Assembly: GCA_014607495.2 (NCBI GenBank)
Contig: CP053163.1
Coordinates: 2,894,716-2,958,715, forward strand
Origin: Carposina sasakii
Lineage: Eukaryota > Arthropoda > Insecta > Lepidoptera > Carposinidae
Reading direction: 5' to 3'
Length of the DNA: 64,000 nt
Shown here: in pieces, positions 21,988 through 33,229 of the stretch
Position numbering within the stretch: position 1 is the first letter of the stretch
Layout of the letters: the number at the start of each line of letters is the position of its first letter
Notes under the pieces: generated by a model
What the model was told of the DNA's origin: nothing
What the model saw: only the letters and a program-made list of their open reading frames with translations
Databases searched by the model: none
Made by a program: the position numbers and the translations under genes

Positions 21988-22692
21988 TTTAAAAATATAC
22001 TTACTTTGAAATATTTACGAGGCAAGTCGTGTTTCATTCAGTAGTGTACTGTAGCCTACTATACCGACTGCCACAACAAGTAGTATCGAACCTTCAAATC
22101 ACATACTCTCTTAGTACCTACCTACTATTAGTAGAGCAATTAAACCTCTACACATAGCGTTTACCTCTTTTGGCGCCATTATAAAAGTGTTTCCAACTAT
22201 ATTAGCCGAAAATACAATAGCTTACGTAACATTGATAGATGAGAACCGTTATAGATACATATTTTTAGTTCCAATTTCAAAACTGGGTTCGGCCATTAGT
22301 GAGTGTTGCTACGTTGCTACACTGTGATTCACTGTTCGATTCTGTACTTTTCATTTTTGGGGTTCAGTATTTTTTATTATGGATTGTTTATTTGTCGTAT
22401 TTTCTTGCTTACAAATAAAAATGATTGCTTCGTTCGTTTGTTTAAAGCTCGAGGAAATCTCGATGGATTTTGATGAAATCTGTTCATGTGTGGAATGGTG
22501 CACGAGTGGACTTCCAAGAAAAGCTTAATCTTTATACATTTCGGGTTTCCAATAAAGTTGCTATGTGGACCTACTAGTTAATAAAAAAAACCAATGTAAT
22601 TTTTTAACACACTTGACGTAAAACTCTATTTTTCGTTTTAGGGTGTAATTATAGATCTGTGGCACCTATGTTTTTCATGAACTACCACTATC
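21988..22692. other. No gene seen
   Basis: No repeat family or open frame is recognisable. Composition is AT-rich with no tandem structure. Confidence 0.4.
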
Positions 22693-22932
22693 AAGCAGTC
22701 CACTGGACGTAGGCCTCCCCCAGGGTACGCCACAAGACTGCCGTGGGGGGTATTTGCCCATAGTCACCACGCTGGGCAGGCGGGTTGGTGACCGCAGTTT
22801 GTATTTTGGACTATGTTGTCAACGTGGGAAGCGCTGCTGCCCACCTCCCGGAAACCCTTAATCGCCTCGTACGATACCCACGGGCAGACATGGGGTGGTA
22901 CGAATTCTACTCTGCCGGCACCACGCGGCCAA
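22693..22932 (-). repeat. Repeat A, copy 4
   Basis: AAGCAGTCCACTGGACGTAG, GTCACCACGCTGGGCAGGCG and CCGGCACCACGCGGCC are present. The several apparent reading frames in this GC-rich block are by-products of the repeat. Confidence 0.8.
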
Positions 22933-23454
22933 AAGTTTATACGGAACCCTAATAAAACAGCCTGTTCACACCTCCCCAATATCCACGTTATTCGTAATAT
23001 TCGGGTGTAGAAACACTAATGTTTGCCGTTCAGTTAATGAACAGGTGATGATTGGAACTAGTTCCCGAGGAAACTGCTTCACTGTGAATCATCGTACAAT
23101 GTTGCAACCGAAAAAAATATACTTTAGCCGCGAAAGTATATTCTATTCTTTATTGTACACAGACATTTTATATGGAAAAACATTTTACATTGACAATGTA
23201 CAAAGGCGTGCTTATCCCTATAAGAGATTTCTTCCAGCAAACCACTTGAGATAGCGAAAGTAAATACTTTTTTCGAAAAAAAAAAATAGAATTTGAAATC
23301 TATAATACTTACTTTTTATTTGGTATCGACTTTTCAATTGCAGTATTTGGATACATTTAAAATTTGTTTACAGATGCGGGAATACGTCTGCTTTGCACTA
23401 ATATAAGCTTTTTCTGAAGTTAAGACTGACTGCAATAGCTGAATGCATACATAC
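22933..23454. other. No gene seen
   Basis: Nothing recognised. The 119-codon frame entering from 22895 starts within repeat A and lacks any domain. Confidence 0.4.
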
Positions 23455-23615
23455 GACTGTGTTTCTAAAACTGCAGTTGTCAGAACTGCAGGATCATGAA
23501 GGAGATCGCACAGACATATTTATTATAGCAAAGCTGGGTGTAAAGTCAGTGACAAGTTACTACCTCATCGCCTGAAAGTACGCACCCGAGTTCCTTATGA
23601 CTCTTTCAACATAAA
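23455..23615 (+). repeat. Repeat F, diverged copy
   Basis: CAGAACTGCAGGATCATGAA, GAGATCGCACAGACATATTT and TGACAAGTTACTACCTCATC are present; the distal SalI-site core is decayed. Confidence 0.5.
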
Positions 23616-24091
23616 AATAAGTATTATAAAATTATTAATTATTATTAATATTAATATTAAAAATAAGTAACCAAAATACCTTACAAATTTGTTCATATAT
23701 GATTCATGAACTTATCGGTGTTAGTACAAATAGTAATACATGAATCAAATATGACTCATGGGACAGGGAACCTGCTAGGATTAAAGCACTAGATAAACTC
23801 AAAGTCAGCTTAAAACATCGCTAAGTTTAACAAAGCAAGTGCCTAAATAGGTTATGTATAGTGATTTTTGTAAAATTACCCAAATAATGCATTATCGTAA
23901 TTCCCGTACTAATGTGGGCAATCTCCGAGAGGCGTGAAGGCTGCATCTCTGCACGACTGGTGACGTCAGCTTGTGTATTAGGGCTGCTATCTATGTTATT
24001 AATATATTGTCGTTCTGTCCAGTTTCCGTAGGGATTTTGCTACATCTAAATAAATATTTTTTATTCATGGCGAAAATGTATTTATAGAGGT

Positions 24092-24270
24092 ATTGGCCGT
24101 TTTTCCACTGGACAACACGGCCACGACACGACCACGGCTTTTTTGGAAGCAAAAATATATCAAATAAAGTGGCTCGTTTAGACGTTGTTAAACGACACGG
24201 CCCCCATACAAGATGACGAAATGTCGTAGTCGTGTCGTAGCCATGTCGTCTAGTGGAAACACGCCCATTA
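24092..24270. mobile_element. Repeat N, foldback element
   Basis: The left arm TTTTTCCACTGGACAACACG with GGCCACGACACGACC faces the right arm GTCGTGTCGTAGCCATGTCG with TCTAGTGGAAACACGCCCA. The arms are inverted copies of about 45 bases with roughly one mismatch in five. The centre carries no coding sequence. Confidence 0.6.
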
Positions 24271-24319
24271 GCGCAGACTAATGACAGACAGCACACACAG
24301 CAACATCTATGGACTATCC

Positions 24320-24480
24320 TGAGCTGATGCGGGGCTTTACAAGAGTACGTCTGCTTTCGTGGTGCAGCTTTATCTCTTTTCGAGCATAGTGTAAGAGTCA
24401 ACTAAGGATCCCTCAAGCGATAAGCGCTACAAAAGGGATATGTCAAGCAAAATGCTATAGGGAACCTATCCATAAATCTC
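24320..24480 (-). repeat. Fragments of repeat F and repeat C
   Basis: GCTGATGCGGGGCTTTACAA and GTAAGAGTCAACTAAGGATC are reverse repeat F. Just after, AAAGGGATATGTCAAGCAAA and ATGCTATAGGGAACCTATCC look like one end of repeat C. Confidence 0.45.
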
Positions 24481-24596
24481 TACCATTGTTACAGGAAACT
24501 GCGGGGTCACGAAAGACCTCCGACAGACACATTTAGAGGGGCCAAATTTTAAATATGAAATTAAATATGTTAGATAGTAGTTGGCATATATGCCAG

Positions 24597-24868
24597 TATA
24601 TGGGGTCTTTCCAAAATTAGTGATTATCTTTTGACACGAAACTAGGTAGATAAAAAGAAGCAACTTTCGCTATGGGACCAAATCCGAAATAGTGAAAAAA
24701 AAATCTGCTGTTCAACACAATCTTGAATAATTACTGCACTGAAATGTATGGAACAGCTGATATTTTTTTTTCACTATTTCGGAATTGGTCCCATAGTGAA
24801 AGTTGTTTCTTTTTATCTACCTAGTTTCGTGTCAAAAGATAATCACTAATTTTTAAAAGACCTTATAT
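24597..24868. mobile_element. Repeat D foldback MITE, copy 1
   Basis: The left arm AAAATTAGTGATTATCTTTT and GACACGAAACTAGGTAGATA is mirrored on the right by TATCTACCTAGTTTCGTGTC and AAAAGATAATCACTAATTTT. The arms span over 100 bases each, with a small loop region around CACTGAAATGTATGGAACAG. The outer ends are TATA-flanked GGTCTTT and AAAGACCTTATA. Confidence 0.8.
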
Positions 24869-25467
24869 AGATACCTGTATATACTAAATCTATCGCCAAC
24901 CCTAGCTGACTTGATGGCGACCTTGACGGTCAGTCACGAGCGGTGACAAACCAACAACACTCGGGTTTCTTTAATTCAAGAAAACGTCGCCGTGAGGTTT
25001 ACCTTAATCAACGAATTGCGGTGATTGTGGTGTGTGGTGCATGTTGTGAGAAATAGCGCGGACTGCTTATTAAGTGTACATAAGGTTTACCTACTGTGCA
25101 AAATTGGAACACTGACAAGCAGATTTTATAAAAAAAAAGTGATCGGAACTGTTTGCTAAACGTTGACGCGACCGCTTCTGAAAATCCGTCTTTGGCACTT
25201 TACTTATTATCACTCACTTTCATACGAAACTGCAAAATTGTGAATTGACAACACAGCCACTTAACCGCGGTGTCAGATTTAAAATATCAGTGGCTAATTG
25301 CTAGCTAATCAGAGAAAACAAAACGAGAAATTTCTTATAAAAGTTGTGCTGGCCTGTATATGTGATACTTAATATTATCTTGTGCCCCTGCACATATTGT
25401 ACTTTGCCGGAAGTGTTATGTATTATGTTGGATTTCTGGGTTTCTAATTTTTAATAAATAAATAAAA
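24869..25467. other. No gene seen
   Basis: AT-rich DNA with no recognisable repeat. AATAAATAAATAAAA near the right edge is simple sequence. Confidence 0.4.
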
Positions 25468-25550
25468 CGCCCCAGAGTTTCTTAGTCGACTCTTGCGACG
25501 TGCATGAAAGGAGATGCAACTGATGTGTTATAGTAAAGCAATGCTGACGC
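25468..25550 (+). repeat. Repeat F, core fragment
   Basis: CTTAGTCGACTCTTGCGACG and AAGGAGATGCAACTGATGTG match the core of repeat F. Confidence 0.6.
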
Positions 25551-25795
25551 ACTCACTCTTTTAATTTGTACCAAACTCTTCTGTCCCAAACATAAAGTTC
25601 AATTGATACGCGTGTTTGTTCACAAATGTCGATTATTTGTTATTAACGTGACCTTTAACGGAAATTTAAATACGACATTATGCACAAATATGTAAATATA
25701 GGTTACATATAGTGAAGATTTCGTCACCTATTTTGTAATGTTAGGTTCCTGCCTGTGTTACCTAAATGGGGCTGTTCTTGTTTTCTGGTGGACGT

Positions 25796-26084
25796 AAAGA
25801 TACAAATAGGAATCTACAAAAAAACCTTCTTCTTCGGCCTATTACAGTCCACTGTTGGAGGACACGCCACAAGGCTACTGCCACAGGGGGGTTTTGCCCA
25901 TTGTCACCACGCTAGGCAGGCGGGTTGGTGACCGCAGTATGATTTTCGGACTATGTTGTCAGTACGGGAGGCGCTGCTGCCCACCTCCCGGAAATCCTTA
26001 ATCGCCTCGTACGATACCCACGGGCAGGGCAGGGGTGGTCCAAACTGGGTACAAAGATATAAATAGGACTCTACAAAAAAACCT
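25796..26084 (-). repeat. Repeat A, copy 5 with 32-base target duplication
   Basis: The element proper is 25828-26052 (TTCTTCTTCGGCCTATTACA at its tail, GTCACCACGCTAGGCAGGCG inside). It is flanked by 25796-25827 and 26053-26084. These two 32-base sequences both begin AAAGATA and end TACAAAAAAACCT and differ at only two positions. A duplication this clear fixes the insertion boundaries. Confidence 0.88.
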
Positions 26085-26193
26085 ACAGAAGTGCAAACAA
26101 ATAATACTAAAGTGTAACGAAATATATTGTGACTGTTCACATAAGATAATATAGAAACATTAAACACTTAATTTAAGTCTCAAATTTTATTTT

Positions 26194-26236
26194 CATAGCA
26201 TTTCACTTAACATACTCCTTCTGTTACACCCTGTAT
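26194..26236. mobile_element. Repeat C, single terminus
   Basis: TTTCACTTAACATACTCCTT followed by CTGTTACACCCTGTATA is the right end of repeat C; the other end is missing. Confidence 0.55.
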
Positions 26237-26852
26237 ACTTTCTACTGATATTTATAAATAAATTACCCACTTATACTATATTCATATATTCTGAAATTTA
26301 CATGCATACATATAATCACGCCTTTATCCCTTACGGGGTAGGTAGAGCACCAGGGGCCAATAAAATTCTCAAAATTTATTTATATATAAGCCGTAAATAA
26401 ACTTTTTAAGGTAAAAACTACTTATGTCTTAATAACCTGTCGCGGTTACCTTTAAACCTAACGACCAGTCATTAGTCAAAGTTACAAGTTTGAAACATCT
26501 CCAAAAACACTGATATCATACAAGATCGAAGGGCAAAGAAGATATGGCCAAACAACTTAAATGGTAAATAATGTCACCGTGTCCGTATCTGCAGATATCC
26601 GATATTTTATCTTAGGTGATTCAAAACATAGATGCAGTTCTATAATGTGATTAAATTTTTGTGAAAATCTATAAATATTTTCTTATTAGGGGGATAACGT
26701 TCGTAGGTAAAGGGAGGACATAATGACAATTTCACTGCCGCAATGAAAGACCGCGGTTAGGTAATGTGAGAAAGTATGTATCCGTACGTGTGGATATTCA
26801 CACCAAATATTCGTATTCACAGAATTACACTTATAACGGCCACCTCACTACC

Positions 26853-26880
26853 CATGACATGACATGACATGACATGACAT
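26853..26880. repeat. (CATGA)n microsatellite
   Basis: The unit CATGA is repeated 5.6 times without interruption. It is probably unstable in length. Confidence 0.9.
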
Positions 26881-27982
26881 ACTACGCCTTTGATGCTAAA
26901 TTGACAATCGCAGGCATTTAATAACGCACATTTTGCTTTCTTCAATTTTATCGCATATCCTAGATATCATTGCTTGATGTTTTTATCAGCAACAACCTTT
27001 ATTTCGATAGATATAATATATTACTTTAACTGTGTCACTTCAAACTCTCTGATAATGTCGCCTGTGCCGCCATAGATTAATCTGAACAGAAGTGACGACC
27101 GGTCCATAGGAAACTCGAAATATGAGTACACACTATTGACTAAGTGATCAGTATATAAAAAGATTTTACGTGGAAAATAATTCTGTGTCGTAAATGGGAA
27201 GGTGGAATAAATGCTGCGAGATGCAGCTCGTTAGCCGTTTGATTATTTATCTACATAACTTCAAATTAAAATGTAAGAAACAGTGTCGGAATACTTTTAA
27301 AACGTCATTAACCCTTCGGATTATATTATTAAATAAATACTTAATAAATTAACATACATGCAGCTTATGCTATGATATAACGATACACTAGCACGAGAAT
27401 AAGTATATTAAAGGATAATCTGCAATTTAGAAAACTAGCCGTATTCAAAAAAAATTTAACAAATGCCGCGCCGCGCCATGTGATAACTTTCAGCAATTGG
27501 TTCTTGGATATCTTAGTTACTAGTGTGTTCATACATACATCGAAAACATCGGAATAAAATACATCGGCTTCTGTGGGAACTGGGTCGGAGCAGGTTTTAC
27601 TTTATTTTGTTGTGACAGGCGCCGCTTCAGATGACATTGGGGTGTGGTACAAAAAAAAACATTAGGTACGTAAACGGAAAACAGGTATGTTTTCACCTGT
27701 TTTCCATTAACGTTTATTTTTTTAATGGGCAAATTACTATTACAAAATAGTTTTTAATTAAATAATCTATCTACACGAAGTAGTGGATTTTACTTGGTAT
27801 TTTTGCGAATGGTAGTTAATTCAGAGCAATGAAACGCTGAAAAAATGCATAAACTACTTAAAAAGATAGAGTATAAGTACTTTATTTAATATTGGTATTA
27901 TTATGCATGGCGTAAGAGTCGACTAAAGAGCTCGGGCGTGCTCACACACGAAACGCTAGCAATTTGACACTGATAAGGTATA
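26881..27982. other. No gene seen; strong hairpin at 27676-27705
   Basis: The only structure is GGAAAACAGGT paired with ACCTGTTTTCC across an 8-base loop. No coding or known repeat sequence is seen. Confidence 0.4.
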
Positions 27983-28246
27983 TACAGGGTGTAACAAAAA
28001 GGGTATGTTAAGCGAAAAGCTAAGTAAATAGCCCACTGTAGAGAACCTATCTACAAAATTTGAGACTCGAAATCACATGTTTATTTTTCAAGATTGTATG
28101 AACATTCCCGAGTTGTTTAGAAATTATCCATACTATTTGAAAAAATTAACTTGGGATTTCGAGTCTGAAATTTTGTAGGTAGGTTCCTCTTAGTGGGCTA
28201 TTTATATAGCTTTTCGCTTAACATACCCCTTTCGTTACACCCTGTA
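27983..28246. mobile_element. Repeat C foldback MITE, copy 2
   Basis: TACAGGGTGTAACAAAAAGG on the left and CCCCTTTCGTTACACCCTGT on the right are inverted copies flanked by TATA and TA. It has the same length (about 264 bases) and inner sequence as copy 1, though the arms differ by scattered substitutions. Confidence 0.8.
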
Positions 28247-28533
28247 GAGTACAAATATCTGACATTTTCCTTGCTTTTGACATTTATAAAGACGGCACCA
28301 ACAGCCATTACTGTTACTTACAACAAGAAGTATTTCGAGTGTCAAAACTACGGCAAAACTAATAGTAAGTTCTATGGCGGATGTTTAATTTTTTTTTACT
28401 TTGTTTCAGATCTGTATACATTCGTCTGAGTTTATACCTATCCCCGCTATCAATTATGGTTCTGGGATATTATTATCTTACAGTTCTGGCAACCCCATGT
28501 AGACAACCCAGCCGTGTGTATCATATGTCGCAC

Positions 28534-28725
28534 TAGTGACGCCCGCGACTTCGTCCGCGTGAACTGCAGAAAAAACAAAATGTCGAAATTATCCGGGATA
28601 AAAATATTTTCCCGGGATGAAAAGTAGCCTATGTGTTAATCCAGAGTGTCAGCTAACTCCATACCAAATTTTATGAAAATCGCTCCAGCCGTTTTTACGT
28701 GAAAGAGTAACAAACCGTCCAGTAA
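28534..28725 (+). repeat. Repeat E, copy 5
   Basis: GTGACGCCCGCGACTTCGTC, TTCCCGGGATGAAAAGTAGC and TCGCTCCAGCCGTTTTTACG occur in order. The last phrase differs from copies 1 and 4, so at least two subfamilies are present. Confidence 0.75.
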
Positions 28726-29317
28726 GATAAATGATTTATTTTTCTAGTGTTTTCCTGTTCCCCGCTACCGCCTATCACTTGCATCTTTATATTTACGTGA
28801 CATATCACAGTTAATTAAAAAGAAGCTTCATTTTGAATACACGAGACGATTTTAAATGATTTAGTGACTTGTCAAACTACCACGCAATAGAAACAAGCTG
28901 TTACAGCCTTCATCTAAAGGGAATAAGATTTAAAATACGACTTAAATCATGTGGACATTTTTGTGGGTTATTAACAGTCATTAAAATTGAAGTTTAATTT
29001 TATTTTTACATGTAATCAACATTTATGTGCATATTTCGTGTGCCGCTTAAGCCCATCTTTGATCTAAAATTCATATCGATCAGACCAATAGACAAAGGCA
29101 CAATAATTTATCTAGTACGTAATTACGAAATGCACTTACGATCTTTTGAATAAGTCGTGGAATACGTACTCAATGATCATATAGTATGACTATATGCATG
29201 CATACCTACTATTATGACCTGAAATCTTTATAGTGCCTTACCCACTTTGAGACGATTCAGAATCGCAGACAATGTTTCTGTCAGCATGTCCAAAAAGATA
29301 ATACACAACATACAGCC
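28726..29317. other. No gene seen
   Basis: No recognisable signal in this AT-rich stretch. Confidence 0.4.
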
Positions 29318-29538
29318 TTTTTTTAACTACACAACACATTAGTCCCACACTAAGATCCCTGTCATAGGTACTAAGCAACGGTATATAAATATATAGTACA
29401 TAATAAGTACAGAAACATCCATGACTCGGAAACAAACATCGATATTCATCATAATAATGTTTGCAATTACCGGGATTCGAACCCAGGACCTATGGCGTCG
29501 CAGGCAGGGTCTCTAGCTACTACACCAATCGCTCGCCA
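29318..29538 (-). repeat. tRNA-derived SINE H, copy 3
   Basis: On the minus strand it carries the B-box GGGTTCGAATCCCGG and upstream TGCCTGCGACGCCATAGG. The body is GACTCGGAAACAAACATCGA and ATTAGTCCCACACTAAGATC (plus-strand reading). Same family as 31098 and 61062. Confidence 0.75.
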
Positions 29539-29634
29539 ATTTAAGCCATTATACTCGTAACGAGTTTAGGCGATACCTAATATTATGTATCTTTTTATTG
29601 ATCGCGTCGGTATATATAGAGTTATCATTATATA

Positions 29635-30075
29635 TTATATGTATAGTTCCATTGGATGATGGCGCTTATATTACTACTAACCCAGGTAGTGATAGCCCAG
29701 TGGTTAAGACGTGCACCTTCCAAGCGAGAGGCGTAAGTTCGATCCCAGTCACGGGCCTGTACCAATGAATTTATTTCATAAACAGAATTTAATGTTGTAA
29801 AATTGTCACTTAGCTCGTGCCTCGGAAAGCATGTAAAACCGTTGGTCCTGCGCCTGATCTCTCTCCGGTCGTGTCGGCTTTCCGTCCCATTGGACTATGA
29901 GAGTATCGGAGTAGAGAGTGCATCTGTGTTTGCGCACACACTTGTGCACTATAATATCTCCTGTGTACCTGGCTAATCTCCGTAGAGATTGGTCGCCTTG
30001 GCCGAAATACGGTCGGAGATCATCATCGTCATCATTACTACTAACACATTTTCTGTTTTACTGCATACAAAAAAT
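29635..30075 (+). repeat. Repeat I, copy 4, split by SINE G
   Basis: The left half GTTCCATTGGATGATGGCGC (29647-29666) and the right half ACATTTTCTGTTTTACTGCA (from 30046) are consecutive in other repeat I copies. They are separated here by the SINE at 29682-30033. Confidence 0.75.
29682..30033 (+). repeat. tRNA-derived SINE G, copy 2 with perfect target duplication
   Basis: The head GTGATAGCCCAGTGGTTAAG and B-box AAGTTCGATCCC are the same as in copy 1, and it ends CGGTCGGAGATCATCATCG. ATTACTACTAAC flanks it exactly on both sides (29670-29681 and 30034-30045). Confidence 0.88.
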
Positions 30076-31097
30076 GCTCTTTATATACCCAATACTAGTT
30101 GGAGATATCTTAGGCATGTCATGTGTATTAAAAAAGGTTATTGCCCAAAACAACATGAAAACAGTGGACATCGAAAACAACAGTATCGAATTATCCATAG
30201 AAACTCCAAGTTTGTCTCACGACGGATTCGTCACGGAGCGTTTTCAATCGACGTGCCTAAAAAGATAAAAATCCAATTATGTATAGGAAGACAATTCTCA
30301 CTAAAGGCCCCATAAAAAGCGAACAAGTGTGCTTTGAACTTAAAATTAATTGTGGGTCCCGTATAGATTTTAATTTAGATACAAGCAAATTACGAGTAAT
30401 CTTTGATTTAGGATGTAGGAGAATCACCAACATAATCATTATTATTTTTTTATTTTTTTGTTTTTACAGTAAGTCAAGCTTAGTGACGAATTTACGCGCC
30501 TGATAAATAAGTCTTAGCAGTGACGTAATTCATCTAAGAGTCTTAGCAAAGGTCTATAATTGATGCTCATGGACCTCACAATAATCTTTCCTTTAAGGCT
30601 GGCTAACAAAATTTTATTTCATATCGGTGATCATGTCACTGCAGATATCAATAGTAAATAATTTTTCAGGCTACAAAAGTAACAGAGAATTCACATCCAG
30701 GCAAACGTCTCAGTGAAATGTTTGCCAAAAGAACTGCTTGGAAGAAAATAAGATTTTTTTTTAAAACTTACACTTGTTTTTTTTTCTATTTGCAAACTAC
30801 AGAAGGCTGTGCTCACAGAATAAGTAAATCCGTCTGTAAATGTGTGTCTATTATTTAGGCACGCTTGTGATCTTTTGCTAAACCGCTACGTATAATGGAA
30901 TTTAACTTCATTTTCGACCTGCGGTACCCTAAATCGCCGATAAGCGAGTCGGTCCCGTATCATCTATCAATCTAACGTGTACCAGCGGGAGGCTATATTA
31001 GTACCATTCTGTACTGAGATGGGGCCCAGTGACACTGTGCTTTTGATCCACTGTGCGTTTTCACGGCAGTTGACTTACTGAAATATTGACAGTGTGA
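30076..31097. other. No gene seen
   Basis: No recognised element. Poly-T runs near 30445 and 30780 are simple sequence. Confidence 0.4.
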
Positions 31098-31350
31098 CGG
31101 CCGATTGGTGTAGTTGGTAGTGGCCCTTGCCTGCGACACCATAGGTCCTGGGTTCGAATCCCGGTAGGTGCAAACATTGATGTGATGAATATCAATGTTT
31201 GTTTCCGAGTCATGGATGTTTATATACTTATCTATGTATTTATATACCGTTGCTTAGTGCCCACGACACAAGACTTTAGGGATCTTAGTGTGGGACTAGG
31301 TCAATGTGTTGTGATGTGTGTGAATATTTATTTATACAAACCGGTGTCTA
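31098..31350 (+). repeat. tRNA-derived SINE H, copy 1
   Basis: The A-box-like GGTGTAGTTGGTAGTGG and the perfect B-box GGGTTCGAATCCCGG are placed as in a tRNA gene. The cloverleaf is not completed, and the long conserved tail (CCGAGTCATGGATGTTTATA, GATCTTAGTGTGGGACTAGG) shows that it is a SINE rather than a tRNA. Confidence 0.8.
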
Positions 31351-31356
31351 AAATTA

Positions 31357-31475
31357 TCCAGTGCTGACTGCGGGGCTTCACTAGAATACATCAGTTGAAT
31401 TTCTTTTCCGTGCATGTCCTAAGTGTAGACTAAGAAGCGACATTCTGTCAAGCGATAAGGTAGCAACTTATCACA
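31357..31475 (-). repeat. Repeat F, reverse copy
   Basis: CTGCGGGGCTTCACTAGAAT, TCCGTGCATGTCCTAAGTGT and CAAGCGATAAGGTAGCAACT follow the reverse order of repeat F. Confidence 0.6.
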
Positions 31476-31574
31476 TTAAACAAAGTTGCGTTAGGTAAGT
31501 AGTTATACCTAGGTGCCCATCAAAACATAGGTAGATATTAGCAGTACATTTTTGGTTTTAGCCATGTTTTAGCT

Positions 31575-31740
31575 CTCTTCGGTCGTATCTACTTTCCGTC
31601 TCATCGGACTATGGGAGTGAGGGAATACCGAGTGCATCTGTGTTTTTGCACACACTAATACACTATCATATCTCCTAGGCAGTTGGTTTATCTTCTTTTA
31701 GTTTAGCTGCCAATGCCAAAATGAGGTCTGGAGGATTATT
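31575..31740 (+). repeat. SINE G, 5'-truncated copy
   Basis: TCTCTTCGGTCGTATCTACT, GGACTATGGGAGTGAGGGAA and TTTGCACACACTAATACACT match the body of SINE G; the tRNA-like head is absent. Confidence 0.65.
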
Positions 31741-32960
31741 ATTACGCGTAAACTTCTCATATAGTTACATGTGAACGAGCCATGATTTTTGGTCATTTGT
31801 CATGCCGCGGGTCAAGAGGTGTGATTCGTCTAGTTATAATCAATGCATGGACAGCATATGATGGATTGTGGTCAGAGATAGGTGTAGCTATAGAGTGGTC
31901 ATCTTTTGTATAGATATCTATAGTTATGAAGGTATTCTAAAACATCTTAAGGCGAAGTAGTATTAGCGACGTAAGTCGAATTAATATTTTAAAAACTGAA
32001 GAGTTTTCTTCATCTCCTCTCTCTCTCTCTTAATTGAATATAAGAAAATATTCTCCTGTAGGAAGATAGACAATGTTTCAAACTATGTGAAATGCATGTC
32101 TATGGCTAGATGCCAAATAACAGGACCTATTTCGCCTTGATTTTACATAATTTTACTACCATCTGTTTTACGCAATGTACGTAAATATCGATTTTTCCTA
32201 TTAAAAATATTTTTCCGGGATAAAAAGTGGCCTATGTTCTTTCGTAGGTACTTATGTACTTAATATCATTTTAATCAGTTTAGTGACAAATTACTTTCGC
32301 AATGTTAATAGTAGTTGGGATTCCAATTAACATCCCTTTTCAGGAAAATATCGACATTAATTTCTTTAGTACATATGGACGCAATTTGTCAGAAAATATT
32401 GTCGAGTCTGACAAAAGCGAATCGAACAAGTGTCGATGCATACTCGTACAGCTCAAAAAGCTCTGAGTTGTTTCTAAAAATAATCCAATTTTATATTCGT
32501 AAACCACTTGAAACGAAATATTTTCCCTTTATATATTTGACATCTGCGCGCTACATTTTATGATCACTCGACTAGACTCATTTTTATTTACAGATCTTGC
32601 AAAGTATTATGCTTTCGTACATTCCTTGTTATTATTACATACAGAACAAGAGAAAATCTACTGGAAATATGTAGGTATATGCTTGACTTACAACTTCTTT
32701 TTTATATCTTATTGAGAAACGATATACTAAGCCCCTTACATGTTCTACTTGATAATCTATCTCGTAAAGGGGGCAGTATGTAATTTTCAAAAATTTTCCT
32801 AACCTTTTTTGTAATAATATCGACGTAACATCTATATGTATGGGAGCTACAACATAACTTATTTAATGACGCGATATCACCATCAAAGCTATCTAAACGA
32901 TTAGGAAGCCTCCGAATATTACTTGTTTTCAATTTTCCATGTATAGGTAGAGACATACTA
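31741..32960. other. No gene seen; CT microsatellite and repeat E scrap
   Basis: A short CT run lies near 32014-32033. TTTTTCCGGGATAAAAAGTG with GCCTATGTTC (about 32208-32238) is a fragment of repeat E. Confidence 0.45.
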
Positions 32961-33229
32961 TATAAGGTCTACCCAAAATTAGTGATTATCTTTTGACATG
33001 AAACTAGGTAGGTAAAAAGAAACAACTTTCACTATGGGACTAACTCCGAAATATTGAAAAAAAATCAGCTGTTCCATACAATCTCGAAAAATTACTGCAC
33101 TGAAATGTATGGAACAAACAGCAGATTTTTTTTCAATATTTCGAAGTTGGTCCCATAGTGAAAGTTGTGTCCTTTTACCTACCTAGTTTCGTGTCAAAAG
33201 ATAATCACTAATTTTAAATAGACCTTATA
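32961..33229. mobile_element. Repeat D foldback MITE, copy 2
   Basis: The ends TATAAGGTCT and AGACCTTATA are inverted. The arms include AAAATTAGTGATTATCTTTT on the left and AAAAGATAATCACTAATTTT on the right, complementary along nearly their full length. Confidence 0.82.

Noticed and set aside
23991..24401. 136-codon minus-strand frame
   Set aside because: Covers foldback N and a repeat F fragment; no domain.
31098..31172. tRNA gene suggested by a perfect B-box
   Set aside because: The same head with a conserved long tail occurs at three places; the cloverleaf is incomplete. It is SINE H.
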